A stretch of 64,000 nt of DNA from Myrica gale (GCA_963930655.1 OZ005617.1:3226501-3290500), one strand, 5' to 3'. Shown: positions 24,131-37,850, counted from the first letter of the stretch. Notes: generated from the sequence alone by a model not told the origin. Program-made: numbers and translations.

Positions 24131-24451
24131 CCACTGAACATCCTTGGTCGCCTTAGGAATGGCATTGTAACAACAAGGGTCGTCTGCATACATTCTAAGA
24201 GTAGAGTCAAATGGATCATTGAGCAAGTTTGTCTACTTCCTAAGAACTTTGATCTGACTGACATAGACAGACTTCCCGAAACCTTCCTGCTGGAAATAGC
24301 CGCTCCCCACTGTTTCTGTTATGGGGCTGAAAACCTGACGTCCCCATGAAATGGAAGAGGCGCCACCAGCCAAACCTGGAGAAATTGCTCCTGGCCCATA
24401 ACCTAAATTCTTATCTTGGAACATGAACCACCAATCCCTCGTAGCGCGATC
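24131..24451 (-). pseudogene. Neprosin (DUF239) C-terminal remnant with in-frame stops
   Basis: Translation of the minus strand from 24451, just after an acceptor-like GGCAG, gives DRATRDWWFMFQ, then ISWGRQVFSP, VGSGYFQQEGFGKSVY and VSQIKVL. These align with the neprosin C-terminal pattern DP-TGNWW / WGGEV / MGSGHF / EEGF-KA-Y / QVVD. A TAG at 24233-24235 interrupts the frame. The family pattern resumes after it (LRMYADDPCCYNAIPK; compare L-V-AD-PNCY), then a TGA follows at 24128-24130. No upstream catalytic exons are recognised within the window. Neprosins are secreted prolyl endopeptidases with a glutamate pair; this piece alone cannot be active. Confidence 0.75.
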
Positions 24452-26933
24452 CTGCCATGAAAATTGAAATATATGTTCGCAGAAGATTTTGAAAAGTTTC
24501 TTGCAATGATTATGGGTAAAAAGGGGAAGGCAAACTCAACTGGTGTAAACTGATTGGCATTTCATATTGAGGAAACCTGACACCTGTTAAGTAGAAGATT
24601 GCTGAACAGGGAGGCCATGGTTGTTTTGTCAGAGCTAAGCTGTATAAATCCTACTCAGAACATTGAAGCAGGAAGCAGCCAGTCTTTTGGTAACCATCCG
24701 CCTGTGAGCTTGATTGAAGATATTAAAACGGATAACAAACTATGTTCAGAAGACATACTAGCTAAAAATGTCTTGAGGGACATGGATCAACATTGAAAGT
24801 AACCCAAGCAAGTTCAGGAATAAAGACTAAAACTTGCAGTCCAGTAGGTATATAGGCTGCTGTTTTTCTTGTATAGAATTTAGTTTAAGACATTAACTCC
24901 ACAACAAAAATATAAAGCAAGTGAAACGTCACAAAATTGTCTAGATGACTTTATGATGCCAATCTACATAACAGCAGCGCAGGTTGCCACTCATTGTCCA
25001 GAATGATGTTATGGCAGGATTTGTTAAGATAGCAGCAGCATAGAACAGCAATATAAATTGAATCTTGATGTTCATATTATAATCAGAAGATAATGTTTCA
25101 ACCCTAAGTTTTCTTACCACTTACTTTTCCTTCATAACACGAATTTGACACCAGACTGGCCAGTTCCTTAAAATATTGGTTTGCAGACATTACTTAATTC
25201 CCATGGAGCCTGTATACTGTTGATCTTCTTTTCAGAACCATTTACTACACACATTCTGGCTAAGCTGAATTGATCAGCTGTCACAATGGGGTTCCATTGT
25301 GTTTGCGCGTTCTTTCGTACCATCCTTTTGGCTTCAGAACAAAGTGCTGAGAACTAGAAATAGAAGGAAAAAATTGAGAGCAGTAGAGAAATAACTCTAC
25401 CAATGACTATTCCATAACTATTATTTCACTGGATTAATTATTTCTTATTAGTTTCTTATCCACAACTTCATAATCGAGAGGGCTAGGATGTGTTTCTGTG
25501 CTAGATCTACTTACATGATGGCCTCACATGTCAATTGCGGAGGAACACCATCTTGTATTGCTCTGACATATCTTGGTTTCTTGGAAAGTCTTTGAGCATA
25601 CATCTTTATCCTTGTTATGACCAAGAAATGACCAGCATGCTTACCAATTCAAATCAAGGCTAAGGAGAAGGCTCTTGAAATCCCGCAAATGCAGTATCAC
25701 CTTCTCTATGTGGAAGTCTGTATTATTGTTAAAAAAAAGATGGGGAAGGAGACAAAACTGAAATATTTTAATGTTATCATCACACAGAACTTGTATTCGA
25801 AAATGCTATCAGCAGTGACAGGTTTCCTCATAAGTGGGTCACATGCTCATGAATTACACAATTAATGCATTAAGATACAGCTAATGATGGTGAGTTTACT
25901 TTTATGAGGTGCAAAGGGTTTTTGAGCAAGGAGAAGAATGAGAAATAAATGTTTTACCAAGGGACATTATATAATCTGTAGAAAGCAATGCACATACATG
26001 TCAAGCAGGTCCATTAATGGATGATTTGTGGGCGGACCTACAACTAAGATAGTGCCCTTGATATTGCAAATGCTTAAATCAACGAAAAGCAGCAGCATCT
26101 GCCATCAAGACTATCTTACTTACTGAGATACAGCAAGACAGTACCTCCATGAAGAAGTAGAGACCTTGTCCTAGGGTCAGATTACAACTTCTAGAAAGTG
26201 AAAGAAGCCCCTGTAAGTTCCTTTTTACACCAGTGCTTGTACAGATAAATAGAAGAATGCAAGGCAGATCAAGTATCTCTGGCACACTTTAAAGAAGAAA
26301 TGTGAAAGCAAAATTAGAGTTGAAAGGATATTGCTAAATTGTAAGTGTTTAGATTCCAAATGGAAATACTCTGGTGAAATAGAAGAAATCTCGTATAACA
26401 ACCTCAATCAGAACCTTAGAATACTTCTCTTTCTCTCGTACAATTTGTGGATAAGTTTCTTTACATACCAAAACAACAGTGATTAAAGTACCTATAGTAG
26501 CAATGGCTACAATGTGCAAAATCTGTGTGTTCATCAGTAGGAAAATTGGGAAAAATTTGGGAACTAGTGTACTGATAAATCAAAGAAGATTACATCCAGT
26601 ACTGATACAGAGAGAATGGAAGAGGTCAAAATGACCCAATCCTATAATTGATAGCAGTTGGAGTTGAGAGAAAACTATACAGTACACAGGAAGCTTGAGC
26701 CATGGAACAGATCTGAAGGTGTTCTTACAGTCCTCCTTTAAGTCAGCAAAACACTGCATTCTGATCCCATCCTAACACAGTATTGCATCGCACAACGCAC
26801 CATGTAATGATTAAGTTGTGCATACAAGCAACAAGTTCATGGAGACCAGTGAAATTTCCAGAATAAGAGAAATCCAGCTGTGTTAACCCAACCCATCAGC
26901 TGCATGGTGCAACGTACACAAATCTATTATGCT
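24452..26933. other. Intergenic; one coding-like ORF of unknown status
   Basis: Mostly AT-rich sequence. A plus-strand ORF at 24599-24796 (65 codons, with NPTQNIEAGSSQSFGNHPP) has a protein-like composition but no family or splice partners, so it is not called as a gene. The 3' end of the minus-strand DUF4378 gene and its UTR lie near 26700-26933. Confidence 0.35.
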
Positions 26934-29900
26934 TCAAAGAAGCAATTCCAGTACAACTTCCATCACTAATTCTTCTAAGAAACCTTCTGCTGTTTCCATA
27001 GTAATATCTTCAGTTTCACTACGAATATCCAGCCATGTTCTAGATCTTGCCAAGTCATGTTCGACAAGCTGTTTTAGTGTCTGCGGTGACAGCTGTGAGA
27101 GAAGGTACTGATCAACACGTCTTAACACCTCATGAGTCACAATTTTCTCCAGCGAAAGTGGTTGAATTAGTGGTTTGAAGTACAATACATAAGGGGCTCC
27201 AGAAGTATTCTGGCAAGCCTCTGCAAGGACTTCATTAATACAGTGAAAGAGGAGCAGAAACTCACCACAGTCTTCGTCATTTGACATCTTCGTTTCATAA
27301 AATAAGGATTGATCGAGCAGTTGCTCTGCTGAATGGGACTTCATTGACAGTTTGTCCCAAGTCAAGCCAGAGATTCGTAACACTGCACCTATATACTCAG
27401 AGAAGGACACAGGCTCATCCATAGCAGTAGTTACATTAGCTTTCAGATCCAAAGAGGGGCTCTCTGGAGAACCAGAAGAGTGGTCTTCAAAGCTAACTTG
27501 AAGTGCTTCTAATGGCAACTCAGCTGCAGAAGTTCAACTCGGTTATCTGACATGCAGAATTAAGGATATAAAGAAACCAAAATAAAGTTGATTATAATAG
27601 CTGGTATATAAGTGTACCAGTTAGTCGGTTTGGCTGCTCTGCTTTATTGTTCAGACTATCAGAATCTTCTGCTCTCTCACAGCTTGAAGGGCTAGATGAA
27701 GAAACTTCAGCTGAACATTTTGATGGTTGGTTTTCCGGAGATGAATTCTGAAAAAATCCACAGTTAATTAAGCCTATTGATGAGAATTGAGAAGAAACGA
27801 ATAAGACGCCACAAACAACAGGTGATAGATAGAAGCACTACAAAGTAATTCAAAGAGGGAATAATCAATAAGAGGCACTTACCACTCTTGACAACTCTAA
27901 ATGTTCAATTTTTGTGGACATGTTGTCTGCGTCAGGGCTTGGGTTAAGGCCTGGCTGGTGTGTGCCATGTGATTGACAGAGCACATAAAAAGCCTTAGTT
28001 TCACCTGCTGATACAGTACCGTCAGTTTCTATACTCCTTATAGAACCATCAGAAGTGTGATATAATCTTCAAATAAGGGACAATAAATGAGCATATGCAA
28101 AGAAGTTAGTAGTATCGTACCCATATGGCTGATATCCTCTTCATTAACTTCCAGGTCCAGAAAATGATTCTCTGACATATTTTGCGTTGTTTCCAAGACT
28201 AGCACTGGACCATTGGATTCCTTAGTAACAGCAGATGGCAGAGATTCTATGTCTTCCTTTAATGAGTTTGAGCAGCTGTTTTTATTTTCTTTCTGAAACT
28301 TGCACCTGTTCTCATAAACAATTTTATGGTTGCTCAATGGGGAAAATATCATTTGTTCGGTATCAAAACCAAGTCCCCAATCACTTCCAGGAGTGAATGT
28401 AGGAAAGAGACCCTGTTCCTGTGTCTCATCTGCTTTTTTTACATCAAGAGAAGATTTCGCCATTCCACCAGTATCACGGACAATACCTTGCAAATTACTT
28501 CCATCAATCTCGTCACCTATTCGCTTACCACTACCTTCTGAACACTGGCAATCATCAGTAGATTTTTCTAATTTACCATTGATTGGCTTCTGGTGCTGTT
28601 CTTTTCTGCTAATGCCCAAAGAATCTTTCAACTTCCTTTTTATATGACGAAAGAAAAAAAGTGCAGGCCTAACACTCTGTTCGGTAATTCTCAAGCTATG
28701 GGGATATTGCTGAGAGAAGTAGGGACTGAGTCTGTCAGGGGAGTTCTGCAAGCTAGTTGGGCCAGGCCTTAAGACTACTATTCTCTCTGAAGGTTGGGGA
28801 TCAGCATTTTCTTTTGGAAGGTCTCTATCACCAGATTTCAACCTTTTGGGACTGGTAGACTCTTCACAATGTCTTGCGTTACATGTTAGATATTCTGACG
28901 ATTTAGCCCCAGACAAAGATTTAATCAGCTGTCCATTTGCCTGAGAATTCAGAGAGTCTTGGATATGTTTTCCTAAGAGAGAATTCGGGTCTTGTAGAAG
29001 TTCTATAAATAATTCCCTATTCGAACGTAAAATCTCCAACGCGTCCAACAACTGTTTAGACTGCTGGCTTGTCCCATCTCTGTTAAGATATTTTCCATCA
29101 ATGAACTTCTGATATCCGGTCTCCTCTGCTTCGGTCATCTTAACTGGCCGGAGATTAATGTCCTTTGCTTGGTCATAGTCTACACAACTGACACCTTTGC
29201 AACCATAAGATATTCTTTTCTTGGGACGCACCTCTTTGCAGAATACCTTTGTTGATGCTGATGATTTGAGCTTGTCTAAAGATATATCCATTACATCTTT
29301 ATGACAAAGTTGACAATGCTCTGTATTTCCTGCATCTTTCCGAAGATGAAGAGGTATATGACATGAACTCTGATGAGTCATGCCTGCCTTTCCATGATTT
29401 ATTGTTGAGCTATCAACAAGTTTAGAATCACGTTGTGAATTTTTCACTTTCAAAGTGGCAGTCTTCTTATTGATCGGCTGTTTGAAGGGCATCTCTTCTT
29501 CCATGAGCATCTTTAAACTTGTCTTCTCAGAATGAACCGTCTGAGCTTTGTTGTCTACCCTAACCTGGACAAATTCATATGTCTCCAATCAGCATCTATC
29601 TACACTTTCTTCTAATCAACGATGAGGACACATCATTTTAAGGAATTTAGGAGACCCTAACTGAATTTCTAGAGAAGGAAATACATGAACAAGTCGAGTC
29701 TAACAGAAGCTTGATTAAAAAGTCGCCCCGATGACATCAACAATGAAATTTGCTCTAGATCAGTTACATAATGTTGGCATGACAGGATAGGAACAAATGA
29801 TCACACAGAAAAGAAGAATCGTCGACAACCTTTAATCATCAGAAAATATCACACAGTGGGTAGAGTACTGGATCTTGTGGAAAAGCCTAAGAATGCATGT

Positions 29901-30465
29901 TGATGGAACTTACATCAATGCCTTGGGACCTCTCGTTGAATTTGGTATGCAAATCAATCCTGCTCCTTAAATTTTCCTGGCCTGACAAATTATAAATTCA
30001 AAATTTTCTTACTTACCAAATATGGATTGTCTCAACAGGAAAGATGTAGCAAAATATTAAAGTTACATAACCTATACACTATAGCATTCCTCTATATATT
30101 TCACCAAATAGATAGGTGTCTCAAATGTTACAGAAAATTTTCTTGCGGCATCTTAGTCATGACTCTAAAACAATTCACATATAAATATGCTACTCTTACA
30201 GAAAAACTCTTCAATAACTCCCACGAGACCCATGATGGTGATTGGTGAAAACTCGCATCAAGTTATCCTTGTAGAATATGTTGGATTTGGAAGAATTCTT
30301 ACCAGCAGCCTGACTGTTCGAATGCCTCCCATCTGAAAGCACCTTCCTATAAGTACGACCTTGACGGAAGGCAAAGAGTCGGTACAAATCCCTCGTGCAC
30401 ATACAGCCTGCCTCATACTTTTCACATACCACTGGCACAGGGCTCTTTGGTGAGCTTCTTGCCAT
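26934..30465 (-). CDS. DUF4378-domain protein, TRM/LONGIFOLIA-like
   Basis: Predicted exons in gene order: 30465-30303, 29981-29914, 29564-28121, 28028-27883, 27747-27618, 27523-26934. They join in frame to 846 residues. The N-terminus has CEKYEAGCMCTRDLYRLF and GRTYRKVLSDGRH, the short DUF3741-type motif of this family. A long polar, Ser/Lys-rich middle includes HIPLHLRKDAGNTEHC and KKRISYGCKGVSC. The C-terminal ~160 residues form DUF4378 (DEDCGEFLLLFHCINEVL, WLDIRSETEDI) and end FLEELVMEVVLELLL, resembling the TON1-recruiting M2 motif. TRM proteins act at the cortical cytoskeleton with TON1 and PP2A; this assignment is by motif resemblance only. The start at MARSSPKSP was preferred to MSFAHM five codons upstream because relatives begin near it. 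Confidence 0.8.
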
Positions 30466-31650
30466 ATGAGCAAACGACACGCTCAGCGTTTAGCTCGTTA
30501 TTTTCTCCGGCCAGTTATACTAGAAAAACGAAATGACGGCATCGAAACCATGAGAAAAATGAGCCATAAAGAGAAACTACAAACTCAATAGCTAAAGAAC
30601 AAACACATTGTGCCCATAAATTATACGTGTACGCGCTGGCGTACAAACTAACGCACGCTTCCGTATGTATATATAATGCTTAGACGATAATACAAAGAAG
30701 AATTTCACTGAAAAATAGGTTGTCCATGGCAAACGACAAAAATTTCTGTTGGGCACAATTTGAAAATGCTGTCATCTCACATAAGAATCAAATAATGCTC
30801 GATATGTTAACCAAAATCTTAGATTCCAAGCAACTTCGATACCTAATAAGATTTATTTAACTTATCCTACATAAAGAAGAAAGCAAAGAAAAGGAAATGG
30901 AAAAACAGAAACCACAACAATAACAAAGAAATGAAAGCCACCTTTCGGAGATGGAAAATGGGTTCGTCTGCCATTATCCAAACTCAGCCTTAAAGTAGTT
31001 AATAAGAGAAAGTGGGCAGACTACTAGGCTACTAGCTTCAGTTACGTTTAAAGAAAATATATTGCACTTGTTTTTACTCAAAACTCTTCCATGAGAAACC
31101 GAAAGAAGACGAAAGAATTTTTAAACAAAAAAAATCGAAAACTTCACCGATGCTCTCAATGTAACCTCCTTTGACATTGTTCCAGATATTTTATCGAGGA
31201 AAACGCACGACCACACACGCGCACACACGCGCACACATAAATACAGAGACGGATAAAAGCTACCTGAATTAATAGCGCCAGCCTTAGAGCAGAGCTATAA
31301 TGAAATCAGTCAAAGAAGGCGACTCTTTGGCGTGCGGATCTTGAAAGAGAGAACACAGAAAATAATGGAGTCCAAGATGTCAACTGTATGAGTACAGTAC
31401 CAATACGGGACCCGACCGGGGAGCCACGAAGTAGAGAAGCCCAAGAGTTTCTAATCTTCCGGACGTTCATAAATCAAAAACTTCAGAAAGCATTAACGTC
31501 AACAGAAGTAGCAAGCTGGTAATAAGCAACCAAAAATGACGGAAGAAAATGAAGAAGACGAAGATTATAATCAAGCGGAGATGAAAAAAGGAAGAGAAGG
31601 GGAGAGGGGAATGGGAAGGGAAGGAAAGGAAAGGAAAGAGAAGGCCGTGT
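30466..31650 (-). promoter_or_regulatory. 5' leader and transcription start region of the DUF4378 gene
   Basis: Read on the minus strand, a CT-rich tract at 31645-31575 resembles a plant transcription start. It is followed by a probable leader exon ending at 31264 (TTCAG|gta). Another donor-like AAAG|gtgg lies near 30960, and an acceptor TTTTCTAG lies near 30520. The leader is therefore probably spliced. Its exon edges are tentative. Confidence 0.45.
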
Positions 31651-32067
31651 GAGAATCGGAATGGGATTGGAAGTTATTGTGACAATGACCGGTGACTTGC
31701 AAAGATACGATTACTTGGAGAAAGCTATTCAACCGAACCAACGTCCTGTAGCTTTCGGCTTTCCCACCTCCCTCTCGCTGACTCTGTCTCTCTCTTCCTG
31801 CGAGTCCCACCTCCCTCCATCGTCACCTACGTACGTACATGATCTATCTCTTCAAACTCTGTCTCGCCCTAAGCTGTCGAGTTTTGAAAACGTTAAGACG
31901 ATGTCGTTTAGCTGTTTGGACTGCTTTGGAACGTGACGTGACGTCGATTTTTGTTTTCGTTCTTTACTTGGTCCTACGACGATTATGGGTGATACGTAAA
32001 ACCAAAAACAAGAGTGCCTTTCCGCACAATTCAAACGTTGTCGTCTTGGGAAATCTAAAGATTCTAA
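31651..32067. other. Intergenic spacer
   Basis: No supported gene. It holds the probable promoter of the minus-strand DUF4378 gene. Confidence 0.35.
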
Positions 32068-32269
32068 GGGGATGTTTGAGGGTGAAAATTTTGAGTATTG
32101 GAATTTGAAAAATATTATAAAGTAAAGAAATATTATGGGGGTCGGTGAAAAAGTGAAGAGAGAGAAGATTTTTAATAAATATTATAATAATAATAATAAA
32201 TCATGTGAAGAATTTTTTAGTAATAAACCCAAATATTTGGCCTCAATTATTTGGGACTCAAACATGCCC
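32068..32269. mobile_element. Tourist-type MITE (PIF/Harbinger) with TAA TSD
   Basis: TIRs are GGGGATGTTTGAG at the left and, in reverse complement, GGGCATGTTTGAG at the right. TAA flanks lie at 32065-32067 and 32270-32272. The 202-bp body is AT-rich with a (TAA)n stretch and the core GGTGAAAAAGTGAAGAGAGA. The 3-bp TAA TSD, GGG-starting TIR and size fit Tourist MITEs. Confidence 0.85.
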
Positions 32270-32431
32270 TAAAACAGGGTCATGACCGCCAGGATGCAGT
32301 ATTGCAGTACACTTCACTTTTGGCTGTAATTAGAAAGATTTGAAAATAACGTTTGTCTTACCATATATTTCAGTAAATTTTTCCAAGTTTTTTTTTCTCT
32401 TTTATTCAATAAAATTTGATAGTAGGTGGAT

Positions 32432-32729
32432 ATGTTCGGTTTAAGTAAAAATGTAAGATTTTAGAGAAGTTGTGAATATTTATGTTGAATAGTGTTTTAT
32501 TGGTATTTGTGTAAAGTAGAGAGAGAAATGATTTGATGTAATTGTTTAATAAAAAAATATTAGAGTTATGTGGAAAAATATAGATAGATAAAATTTATGT
32601 TGAATGAAAAAGTAAAAAGTTATTGGAGATGGTGTAAAATGTATTGATGTTTGTGTTTAAATTCTAAATATGTTCGGTGGTAGTTTTGTGAATATATTTG
32701 AATCTTGAAAAATTTTTGAAAACGAACAT
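32432..32729 (+). mobile_element. Full-length copy of the ATGTTCG MITE family
   Basis: Begins ATGTTCGGTTTAAG and ends AAAACGAACAT, so the terminal ~11 bp are inverted repeats; 298 bp, no ORF. Internal sequence matches 1101-1380, the reverse complement of 1-246, and 39175-39470. TSDs are not obvious, so the superfamily is unassigned. Confidence 0.7.
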
Positions 32730-33105
32730 GACCAAGGATTTGGAAGAATAACAACGAACTTATTTTCTTAATATTAAAAAGATTTTTCTTTATTACAGTT
32801 TATTTACAAAATAAATAAATTCATATTTTTCATCTTCTATAGTATGATTCTAACCTTAATATAATGAATCGAACTAAATTTTTTTATAAGAACTGCGTGG
32901 TCATCAATGGATAATATAGTATCCACCTACAATTCAAGGAGGAATTACATAAGATCTTGATCTAGATTAACTATAAGTCTTCCCTCTTAAGTAATTAATG
33001 AACTATTAATTATTATTTCCTTATAGGTGGTGAACTATCTACTCAAAATTATATTTTAATTTTTTTCTGATGCAGATTAAAAATAATTTTTCAAAAAAAA
33101 AAAGA

Positions 33106-33524
33106 AGAGAAAATACATTTTGCACCCCAAGTATGGATGGGTACTGACACTTTACACCGTCATATTTCAATTTTGTGACATTAAGTCACTTAGGTTTCAA
33201 TTTTCGGTGATTTGCACCCTTATAAGTCCCTTAAGTTTCGATTTTCGATGATTTGCACCCTTCCGTTAAAATTTGACCGTTGAAATAATGGAAAATAGAG
33301 AAAATTGTTTTTGCCCTCAAAGAGACATTTTATGCTTTGTTGGCTAATCGAGAGCAAAAACGTCTTTTTCTCTTTTTTTTCATTAGTTTTTAAGGTCAAA
33401 TTTAAAAGAAATGTGCAAAATCACCAAAAATCAAATCTTGAGGAGACTCAATATCACGAAATTGAAATATATAGTGCAAAGTGTCAGTACCCTATATTTA
33501 TAGGTGGAAAGTGTACTTTACTCT
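33106..33524. mobile_element. Foldback MITE of the AAATACA-TTT...CACTTT family
   Basis: The left end GAAAATACATTTTGCACC and the right end GGTGGAAAGTGTACTTTACT are inverted relatives. Both arms also carry CTGACACTTT or its complement. About 420 bp, non-coding. Related elements lie at about 34000-34360, 44811-45175 and 52395-52791. Confidence 0.6.
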
Positions 33525-36500
33525 TACAAATATTATAAAGATAACATATAATTGGGCATTTTTTTACTTTGTAATTACTTTGGGTACTGCACAGAAGCAT
33601 TGGTAAATAGGACTGTGTCACCATTTTTAGAGTAATTATGACAATTAATTTTGTGTTTGTGGACAGGATGACTTATCGTGGTTTATTTTGTAAGAAGGAG
33701 GGCATCCTTTTCATGGAATTATATATTGTAATGGTCCAATATAACTTTTGGTGGCTGTTTATATTCCAAACAAATTATTTGGTTCATTCAAAACTAATGG
33801 CTGCTATGAATTCAACGTGGTACCGTAAGAAAGAGTCACTGAATATATATTTTGTTGATGCTGCTTCTTGTACGTGTTCCGGAATGTCGGGGAAGATAAA
33901 CATGAATAAATAAAAAAGCTGAAAAATGTGACTAAAATTCCTCCTCTTTGACTATTCCTTAGTCCTTAAAAATATATATAAAAAATAAATAAATACAATT
34001 TACATTCTCTAACTACAAGACTCTTAACACTTTGAGCCTCATCTGTTATTTTTATCATGTTGTATTTATAAATTATATATTAATTTCAATTACTTTGTAC
34101 CCTAATTAGAATTTCCTTCAATTTTGTCATAAATTGATTTTTTGGTCTCCAAAATTATATTTTACCCTCATAAAATTGTAACTATCAAAAAAATTATGGA
34201 GAACAAAATTTCATTTCATGCACAACAAATTATTTTCTATTCAAATTAATAGAATATTTTAATTAAAGAATATGTCAGCATATTTTATCAGGAGATGAAC
34301 AAAAGGACCAACTCGGGAATTATAAGAACCAATTTGTAACAAAGTGAAATCACGTGAGCTATTTATATAATTTCGCCCCAAAAAATTATAGATGTGATGG
34401 AAAGAGTATTTGTCTGAATAAAAGACTCATCTTTGAACTTGCACCATAAGTTACAAATTACCTGAAGTTGTGGCTCACGCAAGGTTTGGGGGTCGGTTTA
34501 TGGGGTCGTCCCTCATTATTCTTCGACTTAGAATGCGATAAATGTGACAATTGCGGTAATGTGGGAGAACCACGTAGAAGTCAAATTTTGCGAATACAAT
34601 CAATACGATAGAGATTTTCGAGGCTGAGATTCGATCTCATCTCTTCTTCGTTTTCTCCGTTCGAAGGATGTGAATACAGGGTGTCTTGTGATCTATTTTC
34701 TTGTGGAAGAAGGGAATAGTCAAGTCCTTGGTAGGAAACCTACCAATATTTAAGTTGACGAGTTCAATTTGTACGGTAAGCAATTAAGGTAAAGAGATAT
34801 AATGCCTCATTTTTGACATGATGCACGTTTCCTATATCCACCTTTGACCAGATATCTTCCATTGTCATGTTTACAGAAAACACTATTACTTAATTTCATG
34901 ACAATTCTTACTTTTCAAACTTTAGACGACCTTTCGTGTTTGGTTTATTCGCAAACACATTTTACTTGGTGCAATTTGAAATCATTTTCCCAAGAGTCAG
35001 CAAATAAGCTTCATTTTTTCACGAGATAGCAAATATGTTTACTTCGACGTAAAACAATTTATGGAACAAGTTAAAGTTATAAGTGATTTTCAAATGAAAA
35101 TATTTTTTCAATAGTCATAAATAGATTTCGTTAAAATATTTTTAGAGCAAGTCAAAATTTTACGTAGAAACATAAAATTATTTTACGGCGTAAGTGATTT
35201 TCAAATGAAAATATTTTTTCAATAAGTATAAATAGGTTTTATTTAACGTAAAATATTTTCTACATCAAATTACAGTTTTACAAAGGAATGAAAAATATTT
35301 TTTCGTTGTAAAACTAGTCTATTTCAGCGTCATCACCTTAACATATGGGCTCATTCGAGGACCATGAGATTAAAGAAAGGTGGGGGGTGAGGATTGGGGA
35401 GTGCATCAATTGAAAACCTTTCATCTCATTATTCTTCAACTAGAAATATTTCAATTAATATGAGACGAAGACGATGGACAGTGTTTCAATTAATAATAAA
35501 ATAATCACGAAACCGATTGACAATATCCACAGCTTAGAAAATAAATTTTATTTTGAGAATATCCACTGGCAACAACCACGTACGATATTAAATATTTATT
35601 CATAAAACTTAAACTTAAAGTTTTTTAATTTGTACTTTTAGCCTGGTGGATGCTCCTTTTATCCTCATGGACCATGAAACTTTAGAATATTCATTTACCT
35701 TCTTCTTCTTTTTTCGATGAACCTCATATTAAAATACATCCCACGACGACAATGACATTGGCTGTGATCTGTACAGATCCTACTTACGTGATACGAAGTT
35801 CTTGAACTTAAATCTTTACTATTCTTTGTAAGTGCATGATTTTATTTCTCCTCATGGTCGTGGACACCATGAACTTAATCTTTAGTGTCGCGATTGATAT
35901 TTAAATTTGATAGTAATAAAAATTTCTATAAGTTTGTTTTGGTTTAATCGGTCACGTTTTGAGGGTTTTATGTTAATATGGGCATATTATTGTAGTGTTG
36001 TTCAGATAGATGTACCATTTGTCAAGAAAATAACAACTGGTCTTTGAAAATTGATTCATTGCAGTATATCCAATATGGGCATTGAGCATGCTTTAATTGC
36101 ATTGAGGAATAATAATAAAAATAATAATATCTAATAAAAAAATAATAAAAGGTTCTGAGACTCTCCAACTCGAAGGGTAATCAGGTTTGGTTGGTTTATC
36201 TTAAACTTGTAATTATTAAGAAAAGTTGGGTTAAATTATATTTATATTGTTTGTTCAATTGTTCCATTTTTCAAAAATTGTGGCCGTATTACTTTTACCC
36301 AAATAAACAAAAAAATTGTGGCCGTATGGGGTTGGGCCTGTATGCATACACTATGAGCCCACAATCATATTTGGGGCGAACAAAGCCGCCTCCTCACGGA
36401 CAATTCCTGTCGGTCGCCTTCGAATATATATATATATATATATATTTTTTTTTTGGCTTTTGGGCACAGGAATGTATACTGGTCCCAATTATGTAGCAAA

Positions 36501-37850
36501 AAAAAATTATTTTAAACCCTTTAATTTTGGATCATTTCTAAGTTACATTTTGTTATATTAATAATCCAAAATTTATTTTAACCTTAAATTTCTACCATGA
36601 ACCTCAAATTGCACCTACTTTTCACCCAAAATCAAGAACGCGTCGTCCATGTGACAATCCAGTGTTATTATTTTCCGGTTTGCCCTTCATTTAACGTTTA
36701 ACGTTTCCCTTGTGTTCGGAGTTTGTCGCGGGAGATACGGCTAAGGCAAACGTTGTTGGCTCACTTGATGCTACTACCGCCATCTCTACAGCTGGAAAAG
36801 GTCAGAAGGAAGAGCAACAACCTGTTACCCACCTCCTATTGGACCTCTTGTCGCTGGCCATCCCCACAAAAAGACGACCTCGCTACTGGCTCGTTGGCCA
36901 TCGCTCCTGCTAATATAACATGTCATTTCGTGCTCTCAGGCCTCTCTCTAGGCATGAAACCCTTATGTTCGCAAGCTTTCAGTACCCTTCACCGCACTGT
37001 GATTTTTCTTCTCGTCTCATCGATACCCATTTCGCAGGTTATTCCTGTGATTTTTCTTCGTTGATGGTGCAAGTTGTGACTTGCAACAATTTTTCATGGC
37101 TCATATTCTTCTGGTCTTTTAACAATGGTGGGTTGTCATGTGTACGACACTATTTTATTTGTCGTGAGAAGTAACATAAATTTAAGGTGGAGTGAAAATC
37201 AAGGCAAACATAAACATTGAAGTACTAATCTAAAAAAATCAAGTACCACTTAGAAATGATCTAAAGGTTTAGGGGTGCAAAATAAATTAAAAATATATAT
37301 ATACTAAGTCCCAACCAATGGCATATTTTTCATTTATGAACAAAAAAAAGTATGAATTCATCTCTAGCCGAAGAAATATGGACTTTGTTGCCGATAGAAA
37401 AATTGAAAAAGAACATATCAGGTGGTTTTTGGTTCCTAAAATGTTATGGTTTAAAAAATTCGGTGCATAAAAAATTGGTGAAAAGAGATTATTTGATTGA
37501 GTTTTTTATAAAAGATTATTTTATAAAGATAGATAATTATATAAAAAAGATTATTTTAGAGTTATTTTATTAGATATAAATTTTAAAGTGATCAAAATTT
37601 TGAGATTCCAACGGTAACCATGTTGTGTCATGGGATTTGCGTGTAATCTAACTATAAATTTTTTATTGTTTAAGATTAGGATAAGTAATTTTTTTTATGA
37701 AAGGTAATGTAGATTCTATTGCAATTTAAAAACAAATGATTGAAGTTATGTAAAAAGTTAATGGAATTTAAGAAAAAAAGTAGTTATGAAAAATTTTAAA
37801 ACTGTTTTCATGTAAAGTTTTTCCTATAAATCTTTTTTCATAAAACATTT
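33525..37850. other. AT-rich intergenic with MITE relics and minor tandem repeats
   Basis: About 34000-34360 resembles the 44811-45175 element. At 35081-35240 the segment AAGTGATTTTCAAATGAAAA recurs with a ~111-bp period. A (TA)n run is at about 36426-36446. No supported protein-coding gene or RNA gene was found. Confidence 0.5.

Noticed and set aside
34600..34640. Possible tRNA B-box (GAGATTCGATCTC)
   Set aside because: No A-box, cloverleaf or CCA-side pairing could be found at proper spacing.
36710..37174. Overlapping plus-strand ORFs of 67-113 codons
   Set aside because: Three frames are open over the same span with no shared domain, splice structure or recognised homologue.
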